From contig JBQTIB010000030.1 in NCBI GenBank assembly GCA_052389435.1, positions 1-58,166 on the forward strand: DNA of 58,166 nt. Reading direction: 5' to 3'. A model generated the notes under the pieces. It was not told where the DNA came from. It did no database searches and saw nothing but the letters and a program-made list of their open reading frames with translations. Numbering within the stretch: position 1 is the stretch's first letter; each line of letters begins with the position of its first letter. Shown here piece by piece: positions 17,618 to 25,361 of the stretch. Source of the DNA: JBQTKD01 sp052389435 (GTDB taxonomy: Bacteria > Actinomycetota > Actinomycetes > Sporichthyales > Sporichthyaceae). Made by a program: the position numbers and the translations under genes.

Positions 17618-17633
17618 GGAGTTCTACTACGCC
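17618..17633 (+). repeat. 16-bp fragment of msrA, left edge of insert
   Basis: GGAGTTCTACTACGCC exactly repeats msrA positions 17460-17475. The match stops sharply on both sides. With the 72-bp fragment at 19250 it could be one duplicated msrA tail split by the insert. Confidence 0.6.
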
Positions 17634-17669
17634 CCTTCCCCGGGCGGTGCATGAATTTTCTGCTTGCCA

Positions 17670-17700
17670 AGGCGTCCACGCTGGTCGAGCGTGGACGCCT
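17670..17700 (+). terminator. strong hairpin after msrA
   Basis: A perfect 13-bp stem, AGGCGTCCACGCT (17670-17682) pairing with AGCGTGGACGCCT (17688-17700), has a 5-nt loop GGTCG. There is no T-run, as is common in high-GC actinomycetes. It insulates msrA from the inserted genes. Confidence 0.65.
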
Positions 17701-17789
17701 GATGCGATCTGGCGCGCCAACCGTCGAGCGGGATGCCAGCCGGCCGAGTCCCCGGCGGACCTTCGACCCCGAGGCGGAAGGGCAACCCG

Positions 17790-18455
17790 GTGAAGTTCAG
17801 GTTCGACGCATGGAAGCAGATCGTGGTGGATCGCAGTTCCCGCGTGGATCCGAGACTATGCGTCGGCAGCACAACCGACGTGAGCAACATGGACGACCGC
17901 GCCTATTTCGAAGTCGAGGGCGACGCGCTGACGGTTCAGCAGCTCTCGTTCCTTGCAGCCCTCCGAAAAAGGCTGAACGGCAGTCTGCGCCCGTACTGCG
18001 CCGCGTTGACCCGGGACAGTCTCCTGCTGGTCCTGGACGTCGACGCGCCTGAGGTAGCCCTCGTAAACGTGGGTCTTGAGCTTCGCGCTAGCGAGCTTCG
18101 AGGAGATCGGATCAGCGTCCACGATCGTTCGTTTCCGCCGAACCCGACGCGTGACGGGTTCGTGGTGGCGGGGCATCCAACTGAGTTGACTGAACGCGGG
18201 AGCGAGTTCCTCGAGAGCTTCGCGAGGAGGCCAATCGTCAGACACGAGTGGCTGCATCGCGGCAGGGTCTACGCGGAGTGCTACCTATTCGAGGAATCAG
18301 GCGAACGCTTGGCGCAGATGTATCGCAGCGACTGGGCGCCACCGAATCAGGAAGCCCGCCTCATCGCCGAAGGATTCGTCCACGGCAAGGACTGGATTCA
18401 GACTCGTGGGCTTGGAGAGCCCGATCGCGTATTGCTCGTGCACGGCGTGCGATGA
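17790..18455 (+). CDS. hypothetical protein inside the msrA insert
   Basis: I do not recognise this protein of about 221 residues. It is soluble, has no signal peptide or TM segment, and holds alternating hydrophobic stretches (LLLVLDVDAPEVALVNVGLEL) and a late charged region with several Trp (HEWLHRGRVYAECYLFEE). Codon use is visibly less GC-rich than that of neighbours, in line with transfer. The GTG at 17790 was chosen because GGAAGGG lies 6 nt upstream; ATG 17889 (MDDRAYFEVEG) is the main alternative. It lies just before a toxin-antitoxin pair in the same orientation. A defence or immunity role is possible but not shown. Confidence 0.5.
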   Translation: MKFRFDAWKQIVVDRSSRVDPRLCVGSTTDVSNMDDRAYFEVEGDALTVQQLSFLAALRKRLNGSLRPYCAALTRDSLLLVLDVDAPEVALVNVGLELRASELRGDRISVHDRSFPPNPTRDGFVVAGHPTELTERGSEFLESFARRPIVRHEWLHRGRVYAECYLFEESGERLAQMYRSDWAPPNQEARLIAEGFVHGKDWIQTRGLGEPDRVLLVHGVR

Positions 18456-18548
18456 CCTCCCGCCCCTGACTGCGAGCCGAGACGCGGGTCCGCGCCGGCT
18501 CAATGGGCGGATGGTGCATCACAAGGAGTTGGCGCTTTGCTGCACTTT

Positions 18549-18567
18549 TTGCTGTACCATCTGCAGC
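18549..18567 (+). promoter_or_regulatory. promoter and candidate operator of the toxin-antitoxin pair
   Basis: The -10 box TACCAT (18555-18560) ends 7 nt before the ATG at 18568, so the mRNA is probably leaderless. The box lies inside an inverted repeat, TGCTG(TACCATCTG)CAGCA, and a TTTGCTGCAC / TTTTTGCTGTAC direct repeat overlaps it. Antitoxins usually repress at such sites. Confidence 0.45.
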
Positions 18568-18867
18568 ATGCCAACCGCGAACAAGCGAATCTCGGTCTCG
18601 TTGACCGCGGACGACGAGGCCGCCCTCGGCCGGGTCCGTAAGGATCCCGAAGTTCTGCTCGATCTGCTCGACCTCCCGCAGGTGCCCCCCGGCGAGGCGG
18701 CGCTCGTACATGCCCTGATGCTGCTCGGAATCGACCAACTGCGCGAAGCACGACTCGACCGTCAGTACGCCGACCTTGCTGCGTCCATCACCCCGGAGGA
18801 AGCCCACGAGCGCCGCCGGGTTGCACGCAACCCCCGCACTGCCAAGCGACTGGCCGAAGACGCGTGA
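18568..18867 (+). CDS. antitoxin, ribbon-helix-helix-like
   Basis: This 99-residue protein opens with KRISVSLTADDEAALGRV, a beta strand plus helix as in CopG/MazE-like ribbon-helix-helix antitoxins. A charged helical tail (PEEAHERRRVARNPRTAKR) would wrap the toxin. Its stop codon overlaps the toxin start as GTGA, the classic order of antitoxin first with coupled translation. The assignment rests mainly on the partner gene, because the sequence is not close to a named antitoxin that I can recall. It lies in the insert at msrA. Confidence 0.7.
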   Translation: MPTANKRISVSLTADDEAALGRVRKDPEVLLDLLDLPQVPPGEAALVHALMLLGIDQLREARLDRQYADLAASITPEEAHERRRVARNPRTAKRLAEDA

Positions 18868-19184
18868 CACTGGTGCGAGGCCGCGTCGTCGAGGCGACGA
18901 TCTTCGACAACGTCGGCCGGAAGCCCTACCTGGTCGTCTCCAACAACGGCCGCAACCGCAGTCTCCGCAGCGCTTTGGCCGTTCGCATCACCACATCGGA
19001 GAAACCGGAGATCGACTCGATCGTCGTCCTCGACGCAGCCGATGCACCTCTGGTAGGCCGGGTGCTCTGCGACGACGTGGTCGAGGTGTACGAGGAGGAC
19101 GTCCACCGAGACATGGGCGCACTGTCGCGACCCTCGATGCGCCGTGTCGACGCGGGCCTGAAGGTCGCGCTCGGTCTGCGCTGA
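18864..19184 (+). CDS. MazF/PemK-type toxin (endoribonuclease)
   Basis: This 106-residue protein matches the MazF/PemK fold: RGRVVEATIFDNVGRKPYLVVSNNGRNR at the N-terminus, a central VRITTSE, and the late VLCDDVVEVYEEDV. MazF toxins cut mRNA at short motifs and stop growth unless bound by the antitoxin. The usual R-P-x-L/V-V active-site segment appears as KPYLVVSNN. The GTG start overlaps the antitoxin stop by 4 bp. The pair may stabilise the insert or act in stress or phage defence. Confidence 0.8.
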   Translation: MTLVRGRVVEATIFDNVGRKPYLVVSNNGRNRSLRSALAVRITTSEKPEIDSIVVLDAADAPLVGRVLCDDVVEVYEEDVHRDMGALSRPSMRRVDAGLKVALGLR

Positions 19185-19249
19185 CGCACGGCGCACACAA
19201 ACGCGCAGGTCAGCAATCTCATGCACGACTTTGAATTTTGGGGTACCTG

Positions 19250-19321
19250 CAGCAGTACCTCTACAAGGTCCCGCACGGCTACGACTGCCACGCCGAGACG
19301 GGCGTGAAGTACCCGCGGTAG
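19250..19321 (+). pseudogene. duplicated 3' end of msrA
   Basis: These 72 bp repeat the last 72 bp of msrA (17488-17559), including the stop codon, with one substitution (CCC to CCG). There is no start or body, so it is not expressed as MsrA. It marks the right edge of the inserted segment, and the YCII gene follows. Confidence 0.85.
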
Positions 19322-19415
19322 ACGCTGCGGCCAGCGGGTGCCACGCAGTGCTTCACGGGCCGCCGGCCGGCCCGCCGACAACGCCGCGTCAGTACGCCCA
19401 CCAGGGAGAGCACCC

Positions 19416-19754
19416 GTGACCCAATACCTCGTCTACTTCAACCAGCAGTGGGTGGGCGAGCACACCGAGGACTGGTTCCGCAGCCGCGGACCGCTCGCGA
19501 ACGCGGTGGTCGAGGAGATGAAGATCGCCGGCGTCTACGTGTGCGCCGGCGGACTGGAGGATCCCGAGAAGGCGTTCAGCGCCGACGCCACCAGCGGCAC
19601 GCCGAGGTTCGCCGACGGGCCCTACCGCGCGACCGAGGAGTTCGTCGGCGGCCTCACCGTCATCGACGTCGTCGACGACGAGGCCGCCAGGTTCTGGGCC
19701 GGCAAACTCGCCGAGGCGTGCGGCTGGCCGCAGGAGGTTCGCCGGCTCTGGTAG
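19416..19754 (+). CDS. YCII/DGPF-related protein
   Basis: This 112-residue protein has the YCII (YciI-like, ferredoxin-fold) pattern: an opening VTQYLVYFNQ strand, a central ADGPYRATEEFVGGLTVIDV stretch, and the conserved DGP motif. Actinobacterial members of this family often sit near sigma factors or oxidative-stress genes. The biochemical role is unclear; some YciI-like proteins are hydrolases or dehalogenases. The GTG at 19416 follows GGGAG. Before the insert arrived it was probably the direct neighbour of msrA. Confidence 0.75.
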   Translation: MTQYLVYFNQQWVGEHTEDWFRSRGPLANAVVEEMKIAGVYVCAGGLEDPEKAFSADATSGTPRFADGPYRATEEFVGGLTVIDVVDDEAARFWAGKLAEACGWPQEVRRLW

Positions 19755-19772
19755 CCGCCCGGGAACGTCGTC

Positions 19773-19802
19773 GGCCCGCCCCCGGACAACCGGGGACGGG
19801 CC
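19773..19802 (+). terminator. terminator after the YCII gene
   Basis: GGCCCGCCCCCGG pairs with CCGGGGACGGGCC around ACAA, with one mismatch in a 13-bp stem. It lies about 20 nt past the stop. No T-run. Confidence 0.7.
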
Positions 19803-20132
19803 TCTCGACTTGCTGCCCTAGACACCTCGACGGACCTGGAGGGGGCGACTTGGTGCGGGGCTCGGTGTCGAAAACGTAGGCTTCCGACGCCGCCCGAGAG
19901 AACTGGCCGGAGGGCGGGCTCCGGAGGGTGCGGGTCCGGTAGGAGCGGATGGTTCCCGCGAAGGCTTCCAGAAATCTCGGTGAAGAAACGGTCCTCCCGA
20001 GGCGTCCATCGCGTCAATACGACCGTCAAGTAACCCCCCCCCATTTTGGAACGATTGTGATATCTCGAGGCGGCAAAATCGCCTCACCGATTCACCACCG
20101 CCCCACCCGTTACGTCCAAGGACCTTCCAGTC

Positions 20133-20138
20133 CATACT
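20133..20138 (+). promoter_or_regulatory. -10 box of a leaderless promoter (tetR)
   Basis: CATACT, then 6 nt, then the GTG at 20145, with no Shine-Dalgarno. Confidence 0.45.
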
Positions 20139-20144
20139 CGTCGG

Positions 20145-20804
20145 GTGACCGAGGCACCGGAGATGGACCCGCGCGGCCGCCGCCTCTCGGCAGAAACCAT
20201 CGTGGCGGCGGCGGTGCACATCATCGAGACCGAGGGCGAGGCCGCGGCCTCGATGCGCCGGATCGCCTCCGACCTCGGCGTCGCGGCGATGTCGCTCTAC
20301 AACCACGTGCCGAACAAGGCCGCCCTTCTCGAGGCGGTCGCCGACTGGGTGGGCGCGCAGATCGTCATTCCCGCCGACGCCGACGAGGACTGGGGCACCC
20401 GGGCGCGCACCCTGCTCGGGGCGTTCCGCGACGTCGCCCGGCAATACCCCAACTGCATGCAGATCTCGATGTCGCGGGCCTCGATGTCGCCGGTGGGAAT
20501 CGGCGCCCTGGAGCACGCGCTCGGCATGCTCATCGAGGCGGGCTTCTCGCAGGAGGAGGCGCTGCGGGTCGTGCGCACCGCCACCTCGTTCGTCATCGGC
20601 GCGATCACCACCGACTCGCTGCGCCAGCGCGCCGCCGCCACCGCCGCCGAAACCGGCTTCCAACCGTTGCCGCCCGAGCAGTTCCCGCACCTCGCGGCGC
20701 TGGGCCCGAAGTTGCTCGAGGTGGACTCCGACGCCGACTTCGAGTTCGGCGTGAACCTCCTGATGGCCGCGATCGGTCTCGCCGATCCGGCCCGCCGGCC
20801 GTGA
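20145..20804 (+). CDS. TetR family transcriptional repressor
   Basis: This 219-residue regulator has an N-terminal TetR helix-turn-helix: ETIVAAAVHIIETEGEAAAS, then MRRIASDLGVAAMSLYNHV, then PNKAALLEAVADWV. The C-terminal ligand domain resembles the TetR_C group that follows an RIASDLG...LYNHVPNK head. It lies directly upstream of a cytochrome P450 in the same orientation, and a 17-bp palindrome in the 90-bp gap is the likely operator. It probably controls the P450 in response to a small hydrophobic molecule. Confidence 0.88.
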   Translation: MTEAPEMDPRGRRLSAETIVAAAVHIIETEGEAAASMRRIASDLGVAAMSLYNHVPNKAALLEAVADWVGAQIVIPADADEDWGTRARTLLGAFRDVARQYPNCMQISMSRASMSPVGIGALEHALGMLIEAGFSQEEALRVVRTATSFVIGAITTDSLRQRAAATAAETGFQPLPPEQFPHLAALGPKLLEVDSDADFEFGVNLLMAAIGLADPARRP

Positions 20805-20826
20805 CCGGCGCGTCCCGCCGAATCGG

Positions 20827-20832
20827 TTGACA
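20827..20832 (+). promoter_or_regulatory. -35 box of the P450 promoter
   Basis: TTGACA is a perfect -35. GACGGT, 17 nt downstream (20850-20855), is the best -10. The palindromic operator then covers the start of transcription. Confidence 0.4.
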
Positions 20833-20860
20833 GCCCTACGGCTCCGTGCGACGGTGAGTC

Positions 20861-20877
20861 GACTTACATCGTAAGTC
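20861..20877. promoter_or_regulatory. TetR operator palindrome
   Basis: GACTTACATCGTAAGTC is a perfect 17-bp palindrome with 7-bp half-sites around ATC, between tetR and the P450 gene. The TTAC...GTAA core is common for TetR repressors. Confidence 0.65.
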
Positions 20878-20894
20878 CGCACGGGGAGGCGTCC

Positions 20895-22256
20895 ATGTCG
20901 GCCCGACACCAGACCGCACACTTGGCACCGCACAGCGCGAAGGGCGTCACGCGCTGGGCGGTCCGCCACGGTCTGGGCCGACTGACGATGACCGCCGCGC
21001 GGCGCCGGGGCGAGGTCTACGCCCGCTTGGTCCTCGACCCGGCGCTGCGCGACGATCCATACCCGTTCTACGCCCGCATGCGCGAGATCGGCCTCGTCGT
21101 TGCGGGCAGGTTCGCCGACTCCACCGCGCACCACGCGGTGATCGACGAGGTCCTGCGCTCCCCCGACTTCCGCAGCGGATTTCCCGTCGGGCTCATGCCC
21201 GGCCCCATGCGCGCCGCCTTCGAGTGGTCGATCGACGAGCAGGTCCTTTCCCCCATCGACGCCCCGTCCATGCTCGTGACCGACGGCCCCGTCCACGACC
21301 GCCACCGACGCGCGGTCAGCCGAGCCTTCACCGCGCGGGCGGTCGCCGACCTTGCCGCGCGCGTCGAGGAGATCGCCGCCGAACTGCTCGACGCACTCCC
21401 CGCCGGCGCCGACCCGGTCGAGATCACCACGGCCTACACCGACGTGCTGCCCGTCCTGGTGATCGCCGAAATGCTCGGGGTGCCCACCAGCATGCGCGCC
21501 ACCTTTCTGACGTGGGGTCACGCCATGGCGGCCTCGTTGGACTTCGGACGCCCGTACACCACGCTCCGCCACACCGAATGGGCCCTGCGCGAGCTCAACG
21601 GCTGGCTCGCCGAACACCTCGAGCACCTGCGCCACGAGCCCGGCGACAACCTGCTCGGCACGGTGGTCACCGGCGCCGCCGAGCACGACGAACCGTTGAC
21701 CGACGTCGATCTGCGCTCCATCGCCGGCCTCGTGCTCGGCGCAGGCTTCGAGACCACGGTCAACCTCCTGTCCAACGGCGTCGTCGCGCTCGCCGACCAC
21801 CCCGAGCAGCTCGAGCATCTGCGCGCCCACCCGGCGGACTGGCGCGGCGCCGTCCACGAGGTGCTGCGGTTCGACTCCCCGGTTCAGAACACCGTCCGGC
21901 ACGCGGTGCGCGACGTCGACCTGCACGGCGTCGCCGTGCCGAAGGGCAAGTTCGTCGCGCTCGTGCTCGGCGGCGCCAACCGCGACCCCGCGGTTTTCGC
22001 CGACCCCGACCGGTTCGACGTCACCCGTCCGAACGCCAAGGACCACCTGTCCTTCGGCGGCGGCTCCCACTACTGTCTCGGCGCCGCACTGGCTCGCCTG
22101 GAGGGCGAGGTCGGCCTGCGGATGCTCTTCGAGCGCTTCCCGGACCTGCGGCGCACCGGCACCGCCCGCCGCCGCCCGACTCGCCTGCTGCGCGGGTGGG
22201 CCGAACTTCCGATTGCCCTCGGCACTCGCCGAGCCGACACTGCGTCGGTCGGGTAG
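20895..22256 (+). CDS. cytochrome P450
   Basis: This 453-residue soluble bacterial P450 is a haem mono-oxygenase that needs ferredoxin and a reductase, neither of which is nearby. The haem loop is FGGGSHYCLGA with Cys394 as ligand; the ExxR pair is in EVLR; the I-helix reads GLVLGAGFETTVN, which gives the acid-alcohol-type ETT. It resembles CYP107/CYP125-like bacterial types, but the subfamily is not clear. GGGGAGG lies 6 nt before the ATG. The preceding TetR gene and operator suggest induction by its substrate. Confidence 0.9.
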   Translation: MSARHQTAHLAPHSAKGVTRWAVRHGLGRLTMTAARRRGEVYARLVLDPALRDDPYPFYARMREIGLVVAGRFADSTAHHAVIDEVLRSPDFRSGFPVGLMPGPMRAAFEWSIDEQVLSPIDAPSMLVTDGPVHDRHRRAVSRAFTARAVADLAARVEEIAAELLDALPAGADPVEITTAYTDVLPVLVIAEMLGVPTSMRATFLTWGHAMAASLDFGRPYTTLRHTEWALRELNGWLAEHLEHLRHEPGDNLLGTVVTGAAEHDEPLTDVDLRSIAGLVLGAGFETTVNLLSNGVVALADHPEQLEHLRAHPADWRGAVHEVLRFDSPVQNTVRHAVRDVDLHGVAVPKGKFVALVLGGANRDPAVFADPDRFDVTRPNAKDHLSFGGGSHYCLGAALARLEGEVGLRMLFERFPDLRRTGTARRRPTRLLRGWAELPIALGTRRADTASVG

Positions 22257-22466
22257 CGGACAGCGTCGAGAACCGGCTCGGGGTGAGACTGCGTACCCCT
22301 GCACAAGAGGTACTTCTCAGGCGAAATCTACTCGGCTTTGGGCGAACCTTTCCCATCTCCCAAGGCATCCTGAACACCTGCCGCGTTCGCGTGCCCGCCC
22401 CTCGTCGGGCGAAGGGCCTTCGGACCGTGGCGTGCACCGCGTCGATTGCGTTGAAAGGACAGACGG

Positions 22467-23042
22467 ATGACTCCCGCCCCCGCCGGCCATGGGTCCACGT
22501 CGCACCCCCCGCGTCGACGCCGCAGGTGGGCCCGCGGCGTGTCCGTCGTGCTCGCCGTAGGCGCCGTGCTCGGCGTGGGCGCCGCCGCGTACTCCCGCGG
22601 GCTCGACAACGACCACCAGGCCACCCAGGCCGCCAACGCCGCGGAACTCCCCGCGGCGCCGTCCGGGAGCACCGCTCCCGCCGCACCCGTCGTGGCGGCG
22701 CCTTCGGCCTCGGCGTCCAGCGCCGCGGACAACGCCGCGGCGAGCCGGGAGCCCGCGAAGGTAAAGATCGGATCGCTGCGCATGGCCTACGACGACACGG
22801 GGCTGCCGCGCACCACCGTGCCCGTCACGGTCACCAACACCAGCACCGTCACCCGCTCCTTCGACGTCACCGTCGTCGCCAAGGACGCCGAGGGCACCAA
22901 GATCACCTCGGACACCGGTACCGCCGCGAACCTGCGCCCGGGCCAGTCCGCCCAGCTCCAGGTCCTCGAGATCGTCAACGACAAACTCGTCGAAGAGCTG
23001 AAGGATGCAACCTTCGAGGTGGGCGAGATCTTCGCCTACTAG
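22467..23042 (+). CDS. membrane-anchored protein with extracellular Ig-like (FxLYD-type) domain
   Basis: This 191-residue protein has a basic start (PPRRRRRWARG), one hydrophobic segment at about 24-42 (signal anchor), an Ala/Pro/Ser-rich linker (55-95), and a C-terminal beta-sandwich-like domain: PVTVTNTSTVTRSFDVTVVAKDAEG then LRPGQSAQLQVLE. This pattern is seen in FxLYD/DUF4352-like domains of surface proteins. The function is unknown. GAAAGGA lies about 8 nt before the ATG. A strong terminator follows. Confidence 0.65.
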   Translation: MTPAPAGHGSTSHPPRRRRRWARGVSVVLAVGAVLGVGAAAYSRGLDNDHQATQAANAAELPAAPSGSTAPAAPVVAAPSASASSAADNAAASREPAKVKIGSLRMAYDDTGLPRTTVPVTVTNTSTVTRSFDVTVVAKDAEGTKITSDTGTAANLRPGQSAQLQVLEIVNDKLVEELKDATFEVGEIFAY

Positions 23043-23059
23043 CACCTGCCGAACAGACT

Positions 23060-23093
23060 CGAAGGACCCGGCCATCGCGCGCCGGGTCCTTCG
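23060..23093 (+). terminator. intrinsic terminator
   Basis: A perfect 13-bp stem, CGAAGGACCCGGC pairing with GCCGGGTCCTTCG around an 8-nt loop, lies 18 nt after the stop codon. Confidence 0.8.
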
Positions 23094-23143
23094 TGGTTAA
23101 CCCTGCTGGCGGCACGCGCGTGCCGTGCGGCGTCCCCAACCGC

Positions 23144-23149
23144 GATCAT
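23144..23149 (+). promoter_or_regulatory. -10 box of a leaderless promoter
   Basis: GATCAT, then 6 nt, then the ATG at 23156, with no Shine-Dalgarno. It lies right after the terminator of the upstream gene. Confidence 0.4.
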
Positions 23150-23155
23150 TCCGTT

Positions 23156-23701
23156 ATGGACGTCCCACGCCGCTCGTTTGCCTTCGTCGGCGTCGGCATG
23201 GCGATCGCGATGGTCGCAGGTCCGATCGCCATCGCGAGCCGCGGCTCCGACGGCGACTCCCGCCTGGTCAAGTTCGTCGCCACCGAGATCGCCAGTGCCA
23301 CCTCGGACAAGGCGCCGAAGGGCGTCAGCCCGGGCGACCGATTCAAGCTGACCCAAGACCTCGCCCTCGACGGCGGACGCCGCGTCGGGACGGCGAACGT
23401 CGACTGCGTGCACCTCAAGGTCGGCAGCAGCGCCGGCCGCGACGGCGCGGCGCCCCGGGTGAATTCGGTGACCCTGCGCTGCACGGGCCTGCTCTCGCTG
23501 CCCGACGGGCGCGTGGAGTTCACCGGTCGAAACACCTTCGCGCCCGGCTCCCCGACCTCCAGTCGCTTCGACCTGATCGGCGGGACCGGCAGCTACGCCG
23601 ACGTCGCCGGCGAACTCATCGCCGACGAACAGGGCAACGGCCGGACCACGCTCTGGCTCGATCGCGTGATCGCAGACGGCGACCGCGTCCAACGCATGTG
23701 A
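23156..23701 (+). CDS. secreted beta-barrel protein (allene-oxide-cyclase/dirigent-like)
   Basis: This 181-residue protein has a signal peptide (residues 1-28, ending IAIAS). The mature part is all-beta: GDRFKLTQDLALDGG, VNSVTLRCTGLLSLPDGRVEFTG, and then FDLIGGTGSYADVAGEL, the last being a hallmark of the AOC/dirigent-like barrel, common in actinomycete exported proteins. Two cysteines (DCVHL, LRCTG) may form a disulfide. The role is unknown. The ATG at 23156 follows a -10 box by 6 nt. A frame entering from the P450 region is a shadow and was ignored. Confidence 0.7.
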   Translation: MDVPRRSFAFVGVGMAIAMVAGPIAIASRGSDGDSRLVKFVATEIASATSDKAPKGVSPGDRFKLTQDLALDGGRRVGTANVDCVHLKVGSSAGRDGAAPRVNSVTLRCTGLLSLPDGRVEFTGRNTFAPGSPTSSRFDLIGGTGSYADVAGELIADEQGNGRTTLWLDRVIADGDRVQRM

Positions 23702-23729
23702 CGGGCGCAGAACCCGGGCGGGTGGCGGC

Positions 23730-25094
23730 TCAGGACGCCAGGTAGCCCAGCAGATCCTGACGGGTGATCACCCCGACCGGCCGGCCGTCGTCGAGCACCA
23801 CGATGGCGCCGGCGTGTTCGAGTTCGTGCAGTGCCACGGACACCGACTCTCCGGAGCCGACGAACGGCAGCGGCTTGGACATGTGCTGCTCGACCCGGTC
23901 CGCCAACGAGGCGGACCCGGCGAACAGCCTGTCGAGCAGGTCCTTCTCTCCCACGGCCCCGACGATCTCCGCCGCCATCACCGGAGGTTCGGCCCGAACG
24001 ACGGGCATCTGCGAGACGCCGTACTCCCGGATGACGTCGATGGCCTCGCGCACCGTCTCGTTGGGGTGCATGTGCACGAACTCGGGCGTGGAGCCGGACT
24101 TGCGCGCGAGCACCTCCCCGACCGTCGCGTCCTCGCCGGCGGAGATGAACCCGTAGTCGGCCATCCAGTCGTCGTTGAAGATCTTGGACAGGTAGCCGCG
24201 TCCGGAGTCCGGCAGCAGCACCACGATGACGTCGTCGGGGCTGGAGCGCTCGGCGACGCGCAGCGCGGCGGCCACGGCCATCCCGCAGGAGCCGCCGACC
24301 AGCAGGCCCTCCTCGCGGGCCAGGCGCCGGGTCATGTCGAAGGAGTCCCCGTCGCTGATCGCGAGGATCTCGTCGGCGATGTTCCGGTCGTAGGTCGTCG
24401 GCCAGAAGTCCTCCCCGACGCCCTCGACCAGGTAGGGCCGGCCGGTTCCACCGGAGTACACCGATCCCACCGGGTCCGCGCCGACGATCCGCACCCGGCC
24501 GGCCGAGGCCTCCTTGAGGTAGCGCCCGACCCCGGAGATCGTGCCGCCGGTCCCCATGCCGCAGACGAAGTGTGTGATGCGGCCCTCGGTCTGGCGCCAC
24601 AGTTCGGGGCCCGTGGTCTCGTAGTGCGAGCGCGGGTTGTTCGGGTTGGAGTACTGATCCGGCTTCCAGGCGTCCGGTCGCTCGCGGACCAGGCGATCGG
24701 AGACCTGGTAGTAGGACCGCGGGTCCTCGGGCGCGACGGCCGTGGGACAGACGACGACCTCGGCACCGTAGGCACGCAGCGTGTTGATCTTGTCGGTGGA
24801 GACCTTGTCCGGCACCACGAACACGCAGCTGTAGCCCCGCTGCTGGGCGACGAGTGCGAGCCCGATGCCGGTGTTGCCGCTCGTCGGCTCGACGATCGTG
24901 CCGCCGGGCCGCAGGGCACCGGACTGCTCGGCGGCGTCGACCATCCGCGTCGCGATGCGGTCCTTCACCGACCCGCCGGGATTGAAGTACTCCACCTTGG
25001 CAAGTACTAGGGGAGCAAGCCCCTCGGTGACCGACCGCAGTCGCACCAGCGGTGTGTTGCCGACCAGCTCCAGCATCGACTCGACGTACTCCAC
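23730..25094 (-). CDS. cbs: cystathionine beta-synthase with CBS pair
   Basis: The enzyme condenses homocysteine and serine to cystathionine in transsulfuration. In 454 residues it has a PLP fold-type II domain (1-320) with the lysine in NPGGSVKDRIA (K44) and the loop SGNTGIGLALVA, then two CBS repeats (about 335-454). The CBS pair usually controls activity through an adenosyl ligand. There is no haem-binding N-terminus, as in other bacterial forms. The GTG at 25094 was chosen because the N-terminus (VEYVESMLELVGNTPLV) then lines up with relatives; a frame up to 25133 is unlikely. Confidence 0.9.
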   Translation of the reverse strand: MEYVESMLELVGNTPLVRLRSVTEGLAPLVLAKVEYFNPGGSVKDRIATRMVDAAEQSGALRPGGTIVEPTSGNTGIGLALVAQQRGYSCVFVVPDKVSTDKINTLRAYGAEVVVCPTAVAPEDPRSYYQVSDRLVRERPDAWKPDQYSNPNNPRSHYETTGPELWRQTEGRITHFVCGMGTGGTISGVGRYLKEASAGRVRIVGADPVGSVYSGGTGRPYLVEGVGEDFWPTTYDRNIADEILAISDGDSFDMTRRLAREEGLLVGGSCGMAVAAALRVAERSSPDDVIVVLLPDSGRGYLSKIFNDDWMADYGFISAGEDATVGEVLARKSGSTPEFVHMHPNETVREAIDVIREYGVSQMPVVRAEPPVMAAEIVGAVGEKDLLDRLFAGSASLADRVEQHMSKPLPFVGSGESVSVALHELEHAGAIVVLDDGRPVGVITRQDLLGYLAS

Positions 25095-25361
25095 GCCTCC
25101 GCCCCCAACTTCCCAAGCCGTCACGATGATCAACTACGGACAATTCGGCGCAAATGCCGGCCACGCTTTCGCCGGCCGACATCACGGTAGGACCAAGGCT
25201 TCTTGGATCGCCTGTCGCCACCCCAGGACCGGAGCTACATTCGCAATCTGGGGGAGACGGCCCGCCCGCCGGCGGCCGTCAGGAGACTTGCCTGTCCTTT
25301 CGGGGAGGTGCGTCGAAATGGCCGACGCAGTGTGCCTTGAGATCGCTTATCGGGACCTGAC

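Larger units (their letters stand above)
19755..20144. other. 390-bp intergenic region
   Basis: No gene is seen here. It holds the terminator at 19773-19802, a C-run near 20034, a small hairpin GAGGCG(gcaaaat)CGCCTC at 20067-20085 that could be a terminator or an operator, and the tetR promoter at its right end. Confidence 0.6.

Noticed and set aside
17560..19249. Insertion sequence or prophage
   Set aside because: No transposase, integrase or phage gene lies in the insert; only an unknown gene and a toxin-antitoxin pair are present.
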